A stretch of DNA of 64,000 nt from Micromonospora parastrephiae (GCF_016802865.1 NZ_JAEVHM010000003.1:62001-126000); one strand, 5' to 3'. Positions 1 through 8,050 are shown, numbered from the stretch's first letter. Notes: generated by a model not told the origin, from the letters alone. Program-made: numbers and translations.

Positions 1-2
1 CG

Positions 3-1073
3 CTGCTGGGCAAGCCGGTGCTGGACGAGGGTCTGCCGTTCCACACCGGGGTGATGGGCCACCTGGGCAGCACCGCCAGCAGCATGCTGATGAGCGAGTG
101 CGACACGTTGGTGATCGTCGGCAGCAACGATCCCTGGTCGGAGTTCTACCCGGCGCCGGGGCAGGCCCGGGCGGTGCAGATCGACATCGACGGCCGGCGT
201 CTGGGCATGCGCTACCCCGTGGAGGTGCCGCTGCTCGGCGACGCGGCCGAAACCATTCGGGCGCTGTTGCCGCTGCTCACGCCGAGGTCCGACCGGAGCT
301 GGCGGCAACGCGTCGAGGGCGAGGTGACGCGCTGGCGGGACATCGCCCGGCAGCGGGCCACCGCCGAGGCCGAGCCGGTCAACCCGCAGTACGTTCTGCA
401 CGCGCTGACCGACCGGCTACCCGGCGACGCGCAGGTGTCGGTGGATGTCGGGTCGGTGACCTACTGGTACGCGCGGCACCTGCGGCTGCCCGTCGGTGTC
501 GACGCGCACCTGTCGAGCACCCTGGCCTCGATGGGTTCGGCGCTGCCGTACGGGCTGGCGGCGAAACTCGCCGCCCCGCACCGACCGGTGGTGGCGCTGG
601 CCGGAGACGGGGCGATGCAGATGAGCGGGCTGGCCGAGCTGCTCACCGTCGCGCACCGCTGGCGGGACTGGGCGGACCCCCGGTTCGTGGTGCTGGTGCT
701 GCACAACCGCGACCTCGCGGAGGTGAGCTGGGAACAGCGGGAGATGGAGGGCGATCCCCGTTTCGTCGATTCGCAGCGCCTGCCGGACGCACCGTACGCC
801 CTCTGGGCCGAGCTGCTGGGCCTGCACGGCCTCCGGGTGACCACCCCGGGCGAGGTCGACACCGCCTGGGACAGGGCCCTGTCGGCGGACCGGCCGACGC
901 TGATCGAGGCGATCGTGGACCCCGCCATCCCGCTGCTTCCGCCCGCGCAGCCGTACGAGAAGGTCGCCACGATGTACGAGGCGCTCGGTCGGGAGGACAC
1001 CGACCTGGGCCGGCGTGCGCTGGCGCACCTGCGCCGGGAGCGAGCAAGCGAGGGCTTCGACGACCCGCGGTGA
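3..1073 (+). CDS. Thiamine diphosphate-dependent enzyme (acetolactate synthase/pyruvate oxidase-like), 5' truncated by window edge
   Basis: The reading frame is open from the first complete codon, so the N-terminal ThDP (PYR) domain lies outside the window. Visible here are the central domain (ligand-binding stretch with DTLVIVGSNDPW) and the C-terminal ThDP-binding domain with the metal/diphosphate motif GDGAMQ at about residue 200 and the expected downstream HNRDLAEVSWE segment. This matches the acetolactate synthase/pyruvate oxidase/glyoxylate carboligase superfamily. The substrate cannot be assigned from sequence: the C-terminus lacks features I could tie to one 2-keto acid. The gene is followed after about 150 bases by the molybdopterin oxidoreductase on the same strand, so the two may be functionally linked. 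The family assignment is secure; the reaction is not. Confidence 0.85.
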   Translation: MLGKPVLDEGLPFHTGVMGHLGSTASSMLMSECDTLVIVGSNDPWSEFYPAPGQARAVQIDIDGRRLGMRYPVEVPLLGDAAETIRALLPLLTPRSDRSWRQRVEGEVTRWRDIARQRATAEAEPVNPQYVLHALTDRLPGDAQVSVDVGSVTYWYARHLRLPVGVDAHLSSTLASMGSALPYGLAAKLAAPHRPVVALAGDGAMQMSGLAELLTVAHRWRDWADPRFVVLVLHNRDLAEVSWEQREMEGDPRFVDSQRLPDAPYALWAELLGLHGLRVTTPGEVDTAWDRALSADRPTLIEAIVDPAIPLLPPAQPYEKVATMYEALGREDTDLGRRALAHLRRERASEGFDDPR

Positions 1074-1224
1074 CGGTGGAAGGTGTGAACGGCCCGGACC
1101 TGGGAGAAGTATCGCCGAACCGAGCCGGTGCGTTGGTCAGCGTCGTTGACCGGCCGTACGGGCGGTGTCGTGCCGGCCATGCCGCTGTTGGCGGCACCCG
1201 AGCAGTCGCCGGAAGGAGGGCGTC

Positions 1225-3660
1225 ATGGTGGACCGGATCGCCGACCCGTGGGGTGAGCGAACCCCGTACGGTCCGGGGCAGGAGTGGCCGGTGCGGGTGG
1301 ACCGTTTTCTCGACGGTGGCCGGAGCGAGGCGGACGTGGACCGGTGGGTGCAGTCGGCGTCGGTGCTGCACTCCAACGGCGACGCCATGGACATCGCGGT
1401 CGCCGACGGCCGCATCGTCGGCGTACGCGGTCGCGCCGTGGACCGGATCAACCGGGGCCGGCTCGACCCCAAGGACCTCTACGGTTGGCAGGCCAACCAC
1501 AGCCCGGACCGGCTGACCCGACCGCTGGTCCGCGACGGCGACCGCCTGGTCGAGACGGACTGGGACACCGCGATGGGCCGGATCGTGGCCCGTTCCAAGG
1601 AGTTGTTGGACGGGCCCGGCGGCTGGGGGCACTTCGGTTTCTACACCACGGGGCAGCTGTTCCTGGAGGAGTACTACACGCTCGGCGTGATCGGCAAGGC
1701 CGGGCTGGGCACGCCACACATGGACGGCAACACCCGGCTGTGCACCGCGACGGCGGCGGCGGCGATGAAGGCCAGCTTCGGCACCGACGGGCAGCCCGGG
1801 TCGTACACCGACGTGGACCACTGCGACGCGATCGCGCTGTGGGGCCACAACGTCGCCGAGACCCAGACGGTGCTGTGGATGCGGATGCTCGACCGTCGGC
1901 GTGGGCCGAACCCGCCGGCGATGCTGGCGGTGGACCCGCGGGCCACCCCGGTCGCCCGGGAGGCCGACCTGCACCTCGCGGTCCGCAACGGCACCAATGT
2001 GGCCCTGCTGAACGGCCTGCTCCGCGAAATCATCCGACGCGGCTGGTACGACCGCGACTACGTCGACGCGTACACCCTCGGCTTCGACGAGCTGTGCCAC
2101 ATCGTCGACGGCTACCCACCGCACCGGGTCGCCGACATCTGCGACGTGCCGGCCGCCGACGTGGAACGCGCTGCCGAGCTGCTCGGCTCGTCACAGCGGC
2201 TGCTGTCGACCGTGTTGCAGGGCTTCTACCAGTCCAACCAGGCCACCGCCGCCTCCTGCGCGGTCAACAACCTGCACCTGATCCGGGGCATGATCGGCCA
2301 TCCCGGCGCCGGGATCTACCAGATGAACGGCCAGCCGACGGCTCAGAACACCCGGGAGACCGGCGCCGACGGCGACCTGCCCGGTCTGCGTAACTGGGAC
2401 AACGAGCGGCACATCGAGGAACTGGCCCGGCTCTGGAACGTCGAGGTCGACAGGATCCCGCACTGGGCGCCGCCGACGCACGCCATGCAGATCTTCCGGT
2501 ACGCCGAGCAGGGCTCGATCAAGCTGTTGTGGATCAGCGCCACCAACCCGGCCGTCTCGTTGCCGGACCTGTCCCGGATCCGGCGGATCCTGGCCAAGCC
2601 GGACCTGTTCGTGGTGGTGCAGGATCTCTTCCGCACCGAGACCGCCGAACTGGCGGACGTGGTGCTGCCCGCCGCCACGTGGGGCGAGAAGACCGGCACG
2701 TTCACCAGCGTCGACCGGACGGTGCACATTTCCGACAAGGCCGTCGACCCGCCGGGCGAGGCGAAGCCCGACCTGGACATCTTCCTCGACTACGCCCGCC
2801 GGATGGACTTCCGGGACCGCGACGGCAACCCGCTGATCCGGTGGACCGGGCCGGAGGAGGTGTTCGAGGCGTGGAAGGAGTGCTCGCGGGGTCGGCCCTG
2901 CGACTACACCGGCATCACCTATGAGAAGCTGCGCGGCGGCTCCGGCATCCAGTGGCCCTGCACCCAGGAGCAGCCCGACGGCACCGAGCGTCTCTACACC
3001 GACGGGCACTTCAACACCGACCCCGACTACTGCGAGACATACGGCCAGGACCTGGCCACCGGCGCGGAGTTCACCGAGTCGGAGTACCGGGCCAAGGAGC
3101 CGCGCGGCCGGGCGTTCCTGCACAGTGTCGACTACCAGCCCTCGCCCGAGGTGCCCGACGACGACCATCCGATGCTGCTCGCCACCGGCCGCACCGTCTA
3201 CCAGTTCCACACCCGCACCAAGACCGGCCGTGCCCCGCAGCTCAACCGGGCGGCTCCGGACGTGTGGGTGGAACTCAACCCGGCCGACGCCGAGCGGCTC
3301 GGCATCGCCGAGGGCGACCTTGTCGGCGTCTCCTCGGCGCGCGGCGCCATCCAGGCCCGCGCCCGACTCTGCGGCATCCGCCCCGGCGTCGTGTTCCTGC
3401 CGTTCCACTACGGCTACTTCGACCAGAATCCCGCCGACCGCACACCCCGAGCGGCGAACGAGCTGACCATCACCGCCTGGGACCCGGTCTCCAAGCAGCC
3501 CCTCTTCAAGGTCGCCGCCGTCGCCGTGGCGAAACTCGCCGACGGGCGGGGCGAACCGTCGCCGGCACCGACGGTCGGCGGCAGCGCGCCGCCGACGGAC
3601 GCTGACGTGCCGCCCACCGTCGGAGGGCCGGCGGCCCAGGCCACCAGCGGGAAGGAGTGA
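1225..3660 (+). CDS. Molybdopterin oxidoreductase (nitrate reductase/formate dehydrogenase family) lacking the N-terminal [4Fe-4S] cysteines
   Basis: Predicted 811 residues. The ATG at 1225 is chosen because GGAAGGAGGG at 1211-1220 is an ideal ribosome-binding site; longer upstream starts lack one. The protein shows the bis-MGD oxidoreductase layout: an N-terminal strand domain, the body with RLCTATAAAAMK whose Cys is placed like the molybdenum ligand of NapA/Nas-type enzymes, and a C-terminal dinucleotide-binding domain (MLLATGRTVYQFH ... VELNPADAERLGI). Where family members normally carry a CxxCxxxC plus a fourth Cys for a [4Fe-4S] cluster, this one reads WVQSASVLHSNGDAMDIAV, with no cysteine. 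It probably binds molybdenum cofactor but no proximal FeS cluster. The last ~40 residues are a low-complexity Pro/Gly/Thr tail. The stop lies 3 bases before the next GTG, so the two genes are co-translated. Confidence 0.88.
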   Translation: MVDRIADPWGERTPYGPGQEWPVRVDRFLDGGRSEADVDRWVQSASVLHSNGDAMDIAVADGRIVGVRGRAVDRINRGRLDPKDLYGWQANHSPDRLTRPLVRDGDRLVETDWDTAMGRIVARSKELLDGPGGWGHFGFYTTGQLFLEEYYTLGVIGKAGLGTPHMDGNTRLCTATAAAAMKASFGTDGQPGSYTDVDHCDAIALWGHNVAETQTVLWMRMLDRRRGPNPPAMLAVDPRATPVAREADLHLAVRNGTNVALLNGLLREIIRRGWYDRDYVDAYTLGFDELCHIVDGYPPHRVADICDVPAADVERAAELLGSSQRLLSTVLQGFYQSNQATAASCAVNNLHLIRGMIGHPGAGIYQMNGQPTAQNTRETGADGDLPGLRNWDNERHIEELARLWNVEVDRIPHWAPPTHAMQIFRYAEQGSIKLLWISATNPAVSLPDLSRIRRILAKPDLFVVVQDLFRTETAELADVVLPAATWGEKTGTFTSVDRTVHISDKAVDPPGEAKPDLDIFLDYARRMDFRDRDGNPLIRWTGPEEVFEAWKECSRGRPCDYTGITYEKLRGGSGIQWPCTQEQPDGTERLYTDGHFNTDPDYCETYGQDLATGAEFTESEYRAKEPRGRAFLHSVDYQPSPEVPDDDHPMLLATGRTVYQFHTRTKTGRAPQLNRAAPDVWVELNPADAERLGIAEGDLVGVSSARGAIQARARLCGIRPGVVFLPFHYGYFDQNPADRTPRAANELTITAWDPVSKQPLFKVAAVAVAKLADGRGEPSPAPTVGGSAPPTDADVPPTVGGPAAQATSGKE

Positions 3661-3663
3661 GCC

Positions 3664-4122
3664 GTGCAGCTCGCCCACTACCTCGGTCTCCTGCACCGCG
3701 CGCAGGTCAACCTGGCCGACGCGTTCCGGCAGGTCGCCGACGCCCATGCCGAGGAACCTGACATTCAGCACCTCTGCCAGCAGCAGGCGAAACGGTGCGA
3801 CACGTACGCCGAACAGCTGCGTCCGTTCGCCGCCCGCTATTCCGAGGACGCTCCGGCCGAGCCCGACCGGCTGCACTCGCAGCTGTTCACCGGCACCCGC
3901 ACCGGCGGCATCGGCCTCCTGCGGGACCTCCAGGACCTCTACCTGATGGCGGCCGAGTGCGACATAGCCTGGACCGTCGTCGGTCAGGCCGCCTACGGCG
4001 CCCGTGACGATGAGTTGCTTGCGGTCGTGCGGCGCTGCGAGGGGGAGACGGCGATCCAGCTCAAGTGGCTGCGTACCCGGATGAAGGCCGCCGCGCCCCA
4101 GGCGCTCGTCGTCGCCGACTGA
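3664..4122 (+). CDS. Small all-helical protein, putative partner of the molybdopterin oxidoreductase
   Basis: 152 residues, starting at a GTG 3 bases after the oxidoreductase stop, so translation is probably coupled. The sequence is predicted helical throughout (long amphipathic stretches, few Gly/Pro) and resembles a ferritin-like or DUF four-helix bundle: His, Glu and Cys residues recur in the helices (LAHYLGLLHRAQ, QHLCQQQAKRCD, AECDIAW, RRCEGETAIQLKWL). No metal-binding EXXH pair is clear enough to call it a ferritin. No signal peptide or membrane segment is seen. Its tight coupling to an oxidoreductase that lacks its own FeS relay suggests a subunit or electron-transfer/assembly partner, but that is inference from position only. 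Confidence 0.7.
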   Translation: MQLAHYLGLLHRAQVNLADAFRQVADAHAEEPDIQHLCQQQAKRCDTYAEQLRPFAARYSEDAPAEPDRLHSQLFTGTRTGGIGLLRDLQDLYLMAAECDIAWTVVGQAAYGARDDELLAVVRRCEGETAIQLKWLRTRMKAAAPQALVVAD

Positions 4123-4191
4123 CAGCCCCCGGCGGCGCCCTCCGCCCGCATCATCGGCTCCTGGCCGACGACCGCGGCCGAAGGTGGCCGT

Positions 4192-4518
4192 TCAGTCGCG
4201 TTGCCGTGCGCCAGGCTGCTGGTTCTGGCTCTGGTTCTGCCGCAGGGCTTCGTCGAGTTGGTCTTCGAGGATGACGATCCGGCAGGCGGCTTCCAGGGCG
4301 GTGCCCTGGTCGACCATCTCGCGGACCCGGGCTGCCAGGCGCAACTGGTAGCGGGAGTAGCGGCGGTGCCCGCCGGCCGAGCGGTGTGGGTTGATCAGTT
4401 TCGCCTCGTCGAGGCGGCGCAGGAAGTCCTGCGTCGTGCTGAGCATCTCCGCGGCCTGGCCGATGGTGTAGGCCGGGTAGTTCTCGTCGCCGAACATGTC
4501 GTCGGAGCTTTGCGCCAC
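4192..4518 (-). CDS. MerR-family transcriptional regulator
   Basis: 108 residues from a GTG at 4518 preceded by GGAGGTGAC. A winged helix-turn-helix of the MerR class occupies about residues 17-85: YTIGQAAEMLSTTQDFLRR (recognition helix region), then GGHRRYSRYQLRLAARV, the diagnostic MerR wing. A short C-terminal helix rich in Asp/Glu/Gln follows, but there is no effector-binding domain and no metal-binding cysteines, so it belongs to the small, HspR/BldC-like end of the family. It converges on the oxidoreductase operon. A perfect 12-bp hairpin sits just upstream of its ribosome-binding site. The target is unknown. Confidence 0.88.
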   Translation of the reverse strand: MAQSSDDMFGDENYPAYTIGQAAEMLSTTQDFLRRLDEAKLINPHRSAGGHRRYSRYQLRLAARVREMVDQGTALEAACRIVILEDQLDEALRQNQSQNQQPGARQRD

Positions 4519-4534
4519 GTCACCTCCACGTCGA

Positions 4535-4562
4535 GGGCCCCGGCGCTTCAGCGCCGGGGCCC
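4535..4562. repeat. Perfect 12-bp inverted repeat/hairpin upstream of the MerR gene
   Basis: GGGCCCCGGCGC, a TTCA loop, and the exact reverse complement. The last base lies about 17 bases 5' of the MerR GTG start on the minus strand, immediately before its ribosome-binding site. There is no T-tract on either side. It would fold very stably in the MerR 5' UTR. It could be an attenuating leader structure or an intrinsic terminator for rightward readthrough. It is exact in the sequence; its role is not shown. Confidence 0.6.
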
Positions 4563-4898
4563 AGGGTTATGGGTCAGAACACCATCTGCCGACAGGTTCG
4601 TCGGCTCGTCGTATCCGCACCGGCCGCTACTGACGGCTTCGGGTGCGAGGATCGCATATGCGTGACCGGAGACCACCTCTCGTTCGATGGAAACTGCGGT
4701 GTCCGCCCGGCCTGACATGACGGCCGACGGCGGGCGATCCAACGGTGTACGGCCCTCCCTTTCCTCTGCCTTCTCTTTCCCTTGCTGTCGTGCGGTCCGC
4801 CGGTGTCGGAGCCCACGCGACTTCCTGGCTCCCACTTCTACGGCGAACATCAGGTGGAGCCCTGAAGAAAGCCTTGGCCCCGCCTGCTCTCACCTCTC

Positions 4899-4930
4899 GT
4901 GAAAGGAACGGTGAAGATCGTTCCTTTCAC
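4899..4930. repeat. Perfect 12-bp inverted repeat with 8-base spacer
   Basis: GTGAAAGGAACG and CGTTCCTTTCAC flank the spacer GTGAAGAT. The arms are unusually A/T-containing for this genome and no T-run follows. It may be a regulator-binding dyad or the end structure of a lost element. No adjacent gene explains it. Confidence 0.55.
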
Positions 4931-5023
4931 ACCGCCCGTCGTGACCTCACGGCCGGACGGTCCGTCCATGTCTTGACGGATCTTTACTCTCGACTCGAAG
5001 AAGAGTATGCCAGCTCGCCGAGG

Positions 5024-5052
5024 AAGTCTAGGTCTTTCCACCTAGATTTTTG
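5024..5052 (+). terminator. Possible rho-independent terminator (hairpin plus T-run)
   Basis: A stem built on TCTAGG/CCTAGA (extendable by A-T and one G-T pair) with an 8-base loop is followed by TTTTT on the plus strand. Such A/T-rich terminators are rare in this genome. Nothing obvious upstream on the plus strand needs it, so its use is uncertain. Confidence 0.35.
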
Positions 5053-5093
5053 GAATGTCATCCCGGCGGGCCACGCCTTCGCCGCCACCCGCC

Positions 5094-5119
5094 GGCCCGG
5101 AGCCAACCGGCTCCGGGCC
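5094..5119 (-). terminator. GC-rich hairpin terminator of the esterase gene
   Basis: GGCCCGGAGCC, loop AACC, GGCTCCGGGCC: a perfect 11-bp stem starting 17 bases after the stop codon of the leftward esterase/CBM2 frame. GC-rich hairpins without U-tracts are the common terminator form in actinomycetes. Confidence 0.6.
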
Positions 5120-5136
5120 CGGTCACTGCCCCCGAC

Positions 5137-6424
5137 TCAGGGGCTGGTGCAGGTGATGGTGCCGGGTGGGGTGGCGCCGTCGCCGGTGGCGGTGAATCCG
5201 AACGTGGTCGAGGCGTTCGAGCCCAACGCGCCGTTGTACGCGGCGTTCCTGACGGTGACGCTGCCGGTGGTGCCGGTGTTGGTCCCGCTCCAGACGCTGC
5301 TGATGGCCTGGCCACTGGCCAGGGTCAGACCCACGGTCCAGCCGTTCAGGGTCGTGGCGGTGGTGTTGGCCACGGTCACCTCACCCTGGAAGCCGCCGGG
5401 CCACGTGTTGACCGTCCGGTAGGTGGCGGCGCAGGCGCCCGGCTCGCCGGTCGGCGGCGGAGTGGTCGGCGGCGGGGTGGTGCGCGGGCGGAGTGGTCGG
5501 CGGCGGGGTCGTCGGAGGCGTGGTCGACTGGAACTGGCTGAAGAACCTCCAGATCTCACCCGAGGTCCACGTCCGGGAGTCGTTGGGGCTGCTGGACCCG
5601 TCGACCGGACTGGGGGTGTGGTCACCATCGAACGCCGCCCACTGGACCGGGTAACCCGCACGGCATCCCGAGTAGGTGGTGGTGATGTGGGTGAGGCTGC
5701 CCCGGCTCGGCTCGCGCGGGCTCTGCGCGGTGCAGCCGTTGTTCCTGACGAACGTGTCGCGCAGTTGCCGGCCCTGGGAGATGTTCAGCACGCTGTCGTA
5801 GATGCCGTGGATACCGAAGTAGGCCACGGGCTGCGTGCCGCCGTTGCATCCGCTGAGGTTGGCGCCGGACAGGACGGTGACCGCGCGGATGACGTCGGGC
5901 CGGGCGCAGGCCACCGCGTAGCTCATGGCCCCGCCGTAGCTCCAGCCCAGGGCGAAGCGCTGGCTCGTGTCGACGCAGAGGTCGTTCTCGATCTGCCGGG
6001 AGATGTCGTCGAAGAGGGTCAGGTCCCGACCGTTGGTGTTGGCCCAGCCGGCGTTCAGACCCTGCGGCGCGACGAAGATCGTGCTGTTGTTGGACAGGGG
6101 CTGGAGCCCGTAGTAGCCGGCCGAGGTGACGTTGTTGGCCGAGCCGTTCAACCAGTGGAAGGCGAAGATCAGTCGGTAGGGGTGGTTCCGGTCGTACCCG
6201 TCCGGGATCCGCAGGTTGTAGGTACGACTCTGGCCGCTGCTCTGAATCGTGCGCGTTCCGCTGGTCAGCGTGGGGGCCTTGCCGCAGCCGGCGGTGGCCG
6301 CGAGGGTGCCGTTCGTCGCCGCCGCCGCTCCGCGGAAGCTGCCGCTCAGTGCGCCGCCGGCGGTGGCCGCGAGGAGAACCGCCGCGGCCGCGATGGATGT
6401 GAGGAGGTGCCTTCGTTTCGGCAT
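5137..6424 (-). CDS. Secreted PHB-depolymerase-family (CE1-like) esterase with C-terminal CBM2, frame broken in the linker
   Basis: The start ATG at 6424 follows AAGGAGTCACGCA. Residues 1-36 form a Sec signal peptide (basic start, hydrophobic core, AAA cleavage region). The catalytic domain (to about residue 300) has the serine nucleophile motif GWSYGGAM and resembles the PHB-depolymerase-type esterases that include acetylxylan and feruloyl esterases. A Thr/Pro linker of TTPPP repeats follows. The carbohydrate-binding domain (ACAATYRTVNTWPGGFQGEV ... FGFTATG) is a clear cellulose/chitin-binding CBM2, but it lies in another frame. One repeat copy in the linker, near 5480-5496, has 16 instead of 15 bases. 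As written, the catalytic frame therefore runs on into unrelated residues to 5381, and the CBM2 is read only if the extra base is removed. Probable role: deacetylation or deferuloylation of plant polysaccharide outside the cell. Confidence 0.82.
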
Positions 6425-6723
6425 TGCGTGACTCCTTGCGATTGGGCGTCATGTGCCGGTGGTGATGCGTTGCCGGTCGCCCGCGGTCCGCCTGGACCCA
6501 ACAACCGGGTCGCGCCGAGGGCTGCCCGCGGCGGGGCGTCGGAAGTTGGGCATGCGGCCGAAGCGACGTCGTCCGGCGACCAACTGGGGTCGCCCGGCAT
6601 CGACGGAGTGGCCCGGACTGGTCACCGACCGGGTAGGCGGCGGGAGGGCGAATGCCCTCGGCGCGTTCTCGCCGGCTGGCTCAGGTGACCGGGAGCGTGC
6701 CCTTCGCTCCCCGCTCCGAAAAT

Positions 6724-6745
6724 AGCATGTTATCGATAACATGCT
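6724..6745. promoter_or_regulatory. 22-bp perfect palindromic operator upstream of the esterase
   Basis: AGCATGTTATCGATAACATGCT is a perfect 22-bp dyad centred on CG, of the type bound by LacI-family repressors of sugar and polysaccharide genes. It lies about 300 bp upstream of the esterase start and in the gap downstream of the siderophore operon. The most natural target is the esterase. The symmetry is exact; the regulator is not identified and no lacI gene is in the window. Confidence 0.65.
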
Positions 6746-6799
6746 GAACCGTGCGCATTCCGCAGAAGGATCGGAGCGGTCCGCCACAAGCAGTTCGCG

Positions 6800-6904
6800 T
6801 TAACACAGCACGACGTGCTCCCCCGCCCGTCCACTCATGAGGTCGTCGGCGATGAGGAACGAGTCGTCAGCGCTGACGTAGCCGCCCTGGGTGCGGGCAT
6901 GTGG
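6800..6904 (-). other. In-frame 34-codon extension after the decarboxylase stop
   Basis: Directly after the TGA of the PLP decarboxylase the same frame stays open for 34 codons to a TAA at 6800-6802. It encodes a protein-like stretch (TQGGYVSADDSFLIADDLMS ... HVVLC). It has no convincing start of its own. It may be the remnant of another gene fused here by deletion, a readthrough tail, or chance. I do not recognise the family. Confidence 0.25.
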
Positions 6905-8050
6905 TCAGGACGCTGGTGCCCCGGCCGCCCAGACGGCTGCCACCTTGTCCGGGTCACCGGTCCGGAACAGCGGCGGCTCGTGCATCAGGAAGTCGCGGTG
7001 GCTGATGTTCCAGGCGTACGCGCCGGCCATCGCGAAGGCCAGCACGTCACCCACGCCGATCGGCCCGGCGGTGGCCGAGTGGGACAGCACGTCCTTCGGG
7101 GTGCAGAGCTGCCCGACCACGGTGACCGGCCCACCGTCGGTGCGGGGGCCGTCGACATCCCGCCGGCGGTGCACGCGAAACGGCTGCGCGTGGCCCTTGG
7201 CCGCCGGCGTGCGCAGGTGGTGGGTGCCGCCGGCCACCACCACGAACCACTCGCCGTAGGAACGCTTCACGTCGATGACCTCGGTGAGGTACGCCCCGCA
7301 GTAGACGGTGACCGACCGACCCGGCTCGATGCGCAGCCGCAGGCGCGGGTACGCGTCGACGACGTCCGTCAGCGCTCGGCCGTAGCCGACCCAGTCGAAC
7401 CGTGCCGCCGGGTCGGTGTAGTCGACGGCCATGCCGCCGCCGACGTCGACCTCGGCGGCGTCGACCTCGGCGGCCGCCCAGCGGACCACGGCGGCGGCGA
7501 CCGCGCCGGCGAGTGGGGCGTCCAGCCCACTGGCCAGATGGGCGTGGACGCCGCGTACCTCGATGCCGGCGGGCGGGCGGCGGGCACAGTCGACCGCGTC
7601 GGCCGGGTCCATGCCGAACGGGCTGGGGCCGCCGCCCATGACCAGGCTCGCGCCCGGAGCGTCGACCGGCAGGTTCACGCGCAACAGCACCCGGGCCGTC
7701 CGGCCCGTGGCGGTGGCCATCGCGCCGAGCCGCCGCAGCTCCGCCGGTGACTCGACGTGGATGCGGCGCACCCCGACGGCGAGGGCGGCGGCGAGGTCCT
7801 CGTCGGTCTTGCCGGGCCCGGCGTACGCGGCCGGCCGGTGGTCGGGCAGCACCTCGGCCAGTCGGCGCAGCTCGCCACGGCTGGCGGCCTCGAACCCGTC
7901 GACGACCGGGGCGAGGGTGCGCAGCACGCCCGGATCGGGGTTGGCCTTGACCGCGTACAGCAGCTCGACCCGCCGTGGCAGCGCGTCCCGCACGGACCGG
8001 GCGTGCGCGGCCAGCGCGTCGAGGTCGTGGACGTAGACCGGTCGCGTCAC
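6905..8050 (-). CDS. Type III PLP-dependent decarboxylase (siderophore-associated, SbnH/DAP-decarboxylase-like)
   Basis: 381 residues. The GTG at 8050 overlaps the TGA of the preceding synthetase gene (GTGA), which fixes the start. The alanine-racemase-like TIM barrel carries the PLP lysine in ELLYAVKANPDP (about residue 35-46), the phosphate-binding glycine run DVGGGMAVDY and EPGRS. The C-terminal beta domain has GQLCTPKDVLS and the substrate-site segment GAYAWNISHRDFL. This is the fold of diaminopimelate/ornithine decarboxylases. In NIS siderophore loci such enzymes decarboxylate a diamino acid or an amino-acid-citrate intermediate (as SbnH does in staphyloferrin B). It is the last gene of a four-gene coupled operon, so an amine-containing siderophore unit is likely. 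Confidence 0.9.
   Translation of the reverse strand: MTRPVYVHDLDALAAHARSVRDALPRRVELLYAVKANPDPGVLRTLAPVVDGFEAASRGELRRLAEVLPDHRPAAYAGPGKTDEDLAAALAVGVRRIHVESPAELRRLGAMATATGRTARVLLRVNLPVDAPGASLVMGGGPSPFGMDPADAVDCARRPPAGIEVRGVHAHLASGLDAPLAGAVAAAVVRWAAAEVDAAEVDVGGGMAVDYTDPAARFDWVGYGRALTDVVDAYPRLRLRIEPGRSVTVYCGAYLTEVIDVKRSYGEWFVVVAGGTHHLRTPAAKGHAQPFRVHRRRDVDGPRTDGGPVTVVGQLCTPKDVLSHSATAGPIGVGDVLAFAMAGAYAWNISHRDFLMHEPPLFRTGDPDKVAAVWAAGAPAS

Larger units (their letters stand above)
4563..5093. other. Gene-free stretch between MerR gene and esterase
   Basis: About 530 bases of lower GC content than the surroundings. Several overlapping open frames exist on both strands, but none has actinomycete codon bias, a plausible ribosome-binding site or a recognisable domain. 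The stretch contains one perfect 12-bp inverted repeat (4899-4930) and one hairpin followed by a T-run (5024-5052), described separately. It may be a foreign or decayed insert; I see no transposase fragment or terminal repeats. Confidence 0.5.

Noticed and set aside
643..3876. Long open frames on the minus strand opposite the ThDP and molybdopterin genes
   Set aside because: They are antisense shadows produced by high third-position GC. The plus-strand proteins have clear domains, the antisense ones none.
6865..6878. CGTCAGCGCTGACG palindrome as operon terminator
   Set aside because: A spacerless dyad cannot form a stable 14-bp hairpin (no loop) and lies within a protein-like stretch; kept only as a chance palindrome.
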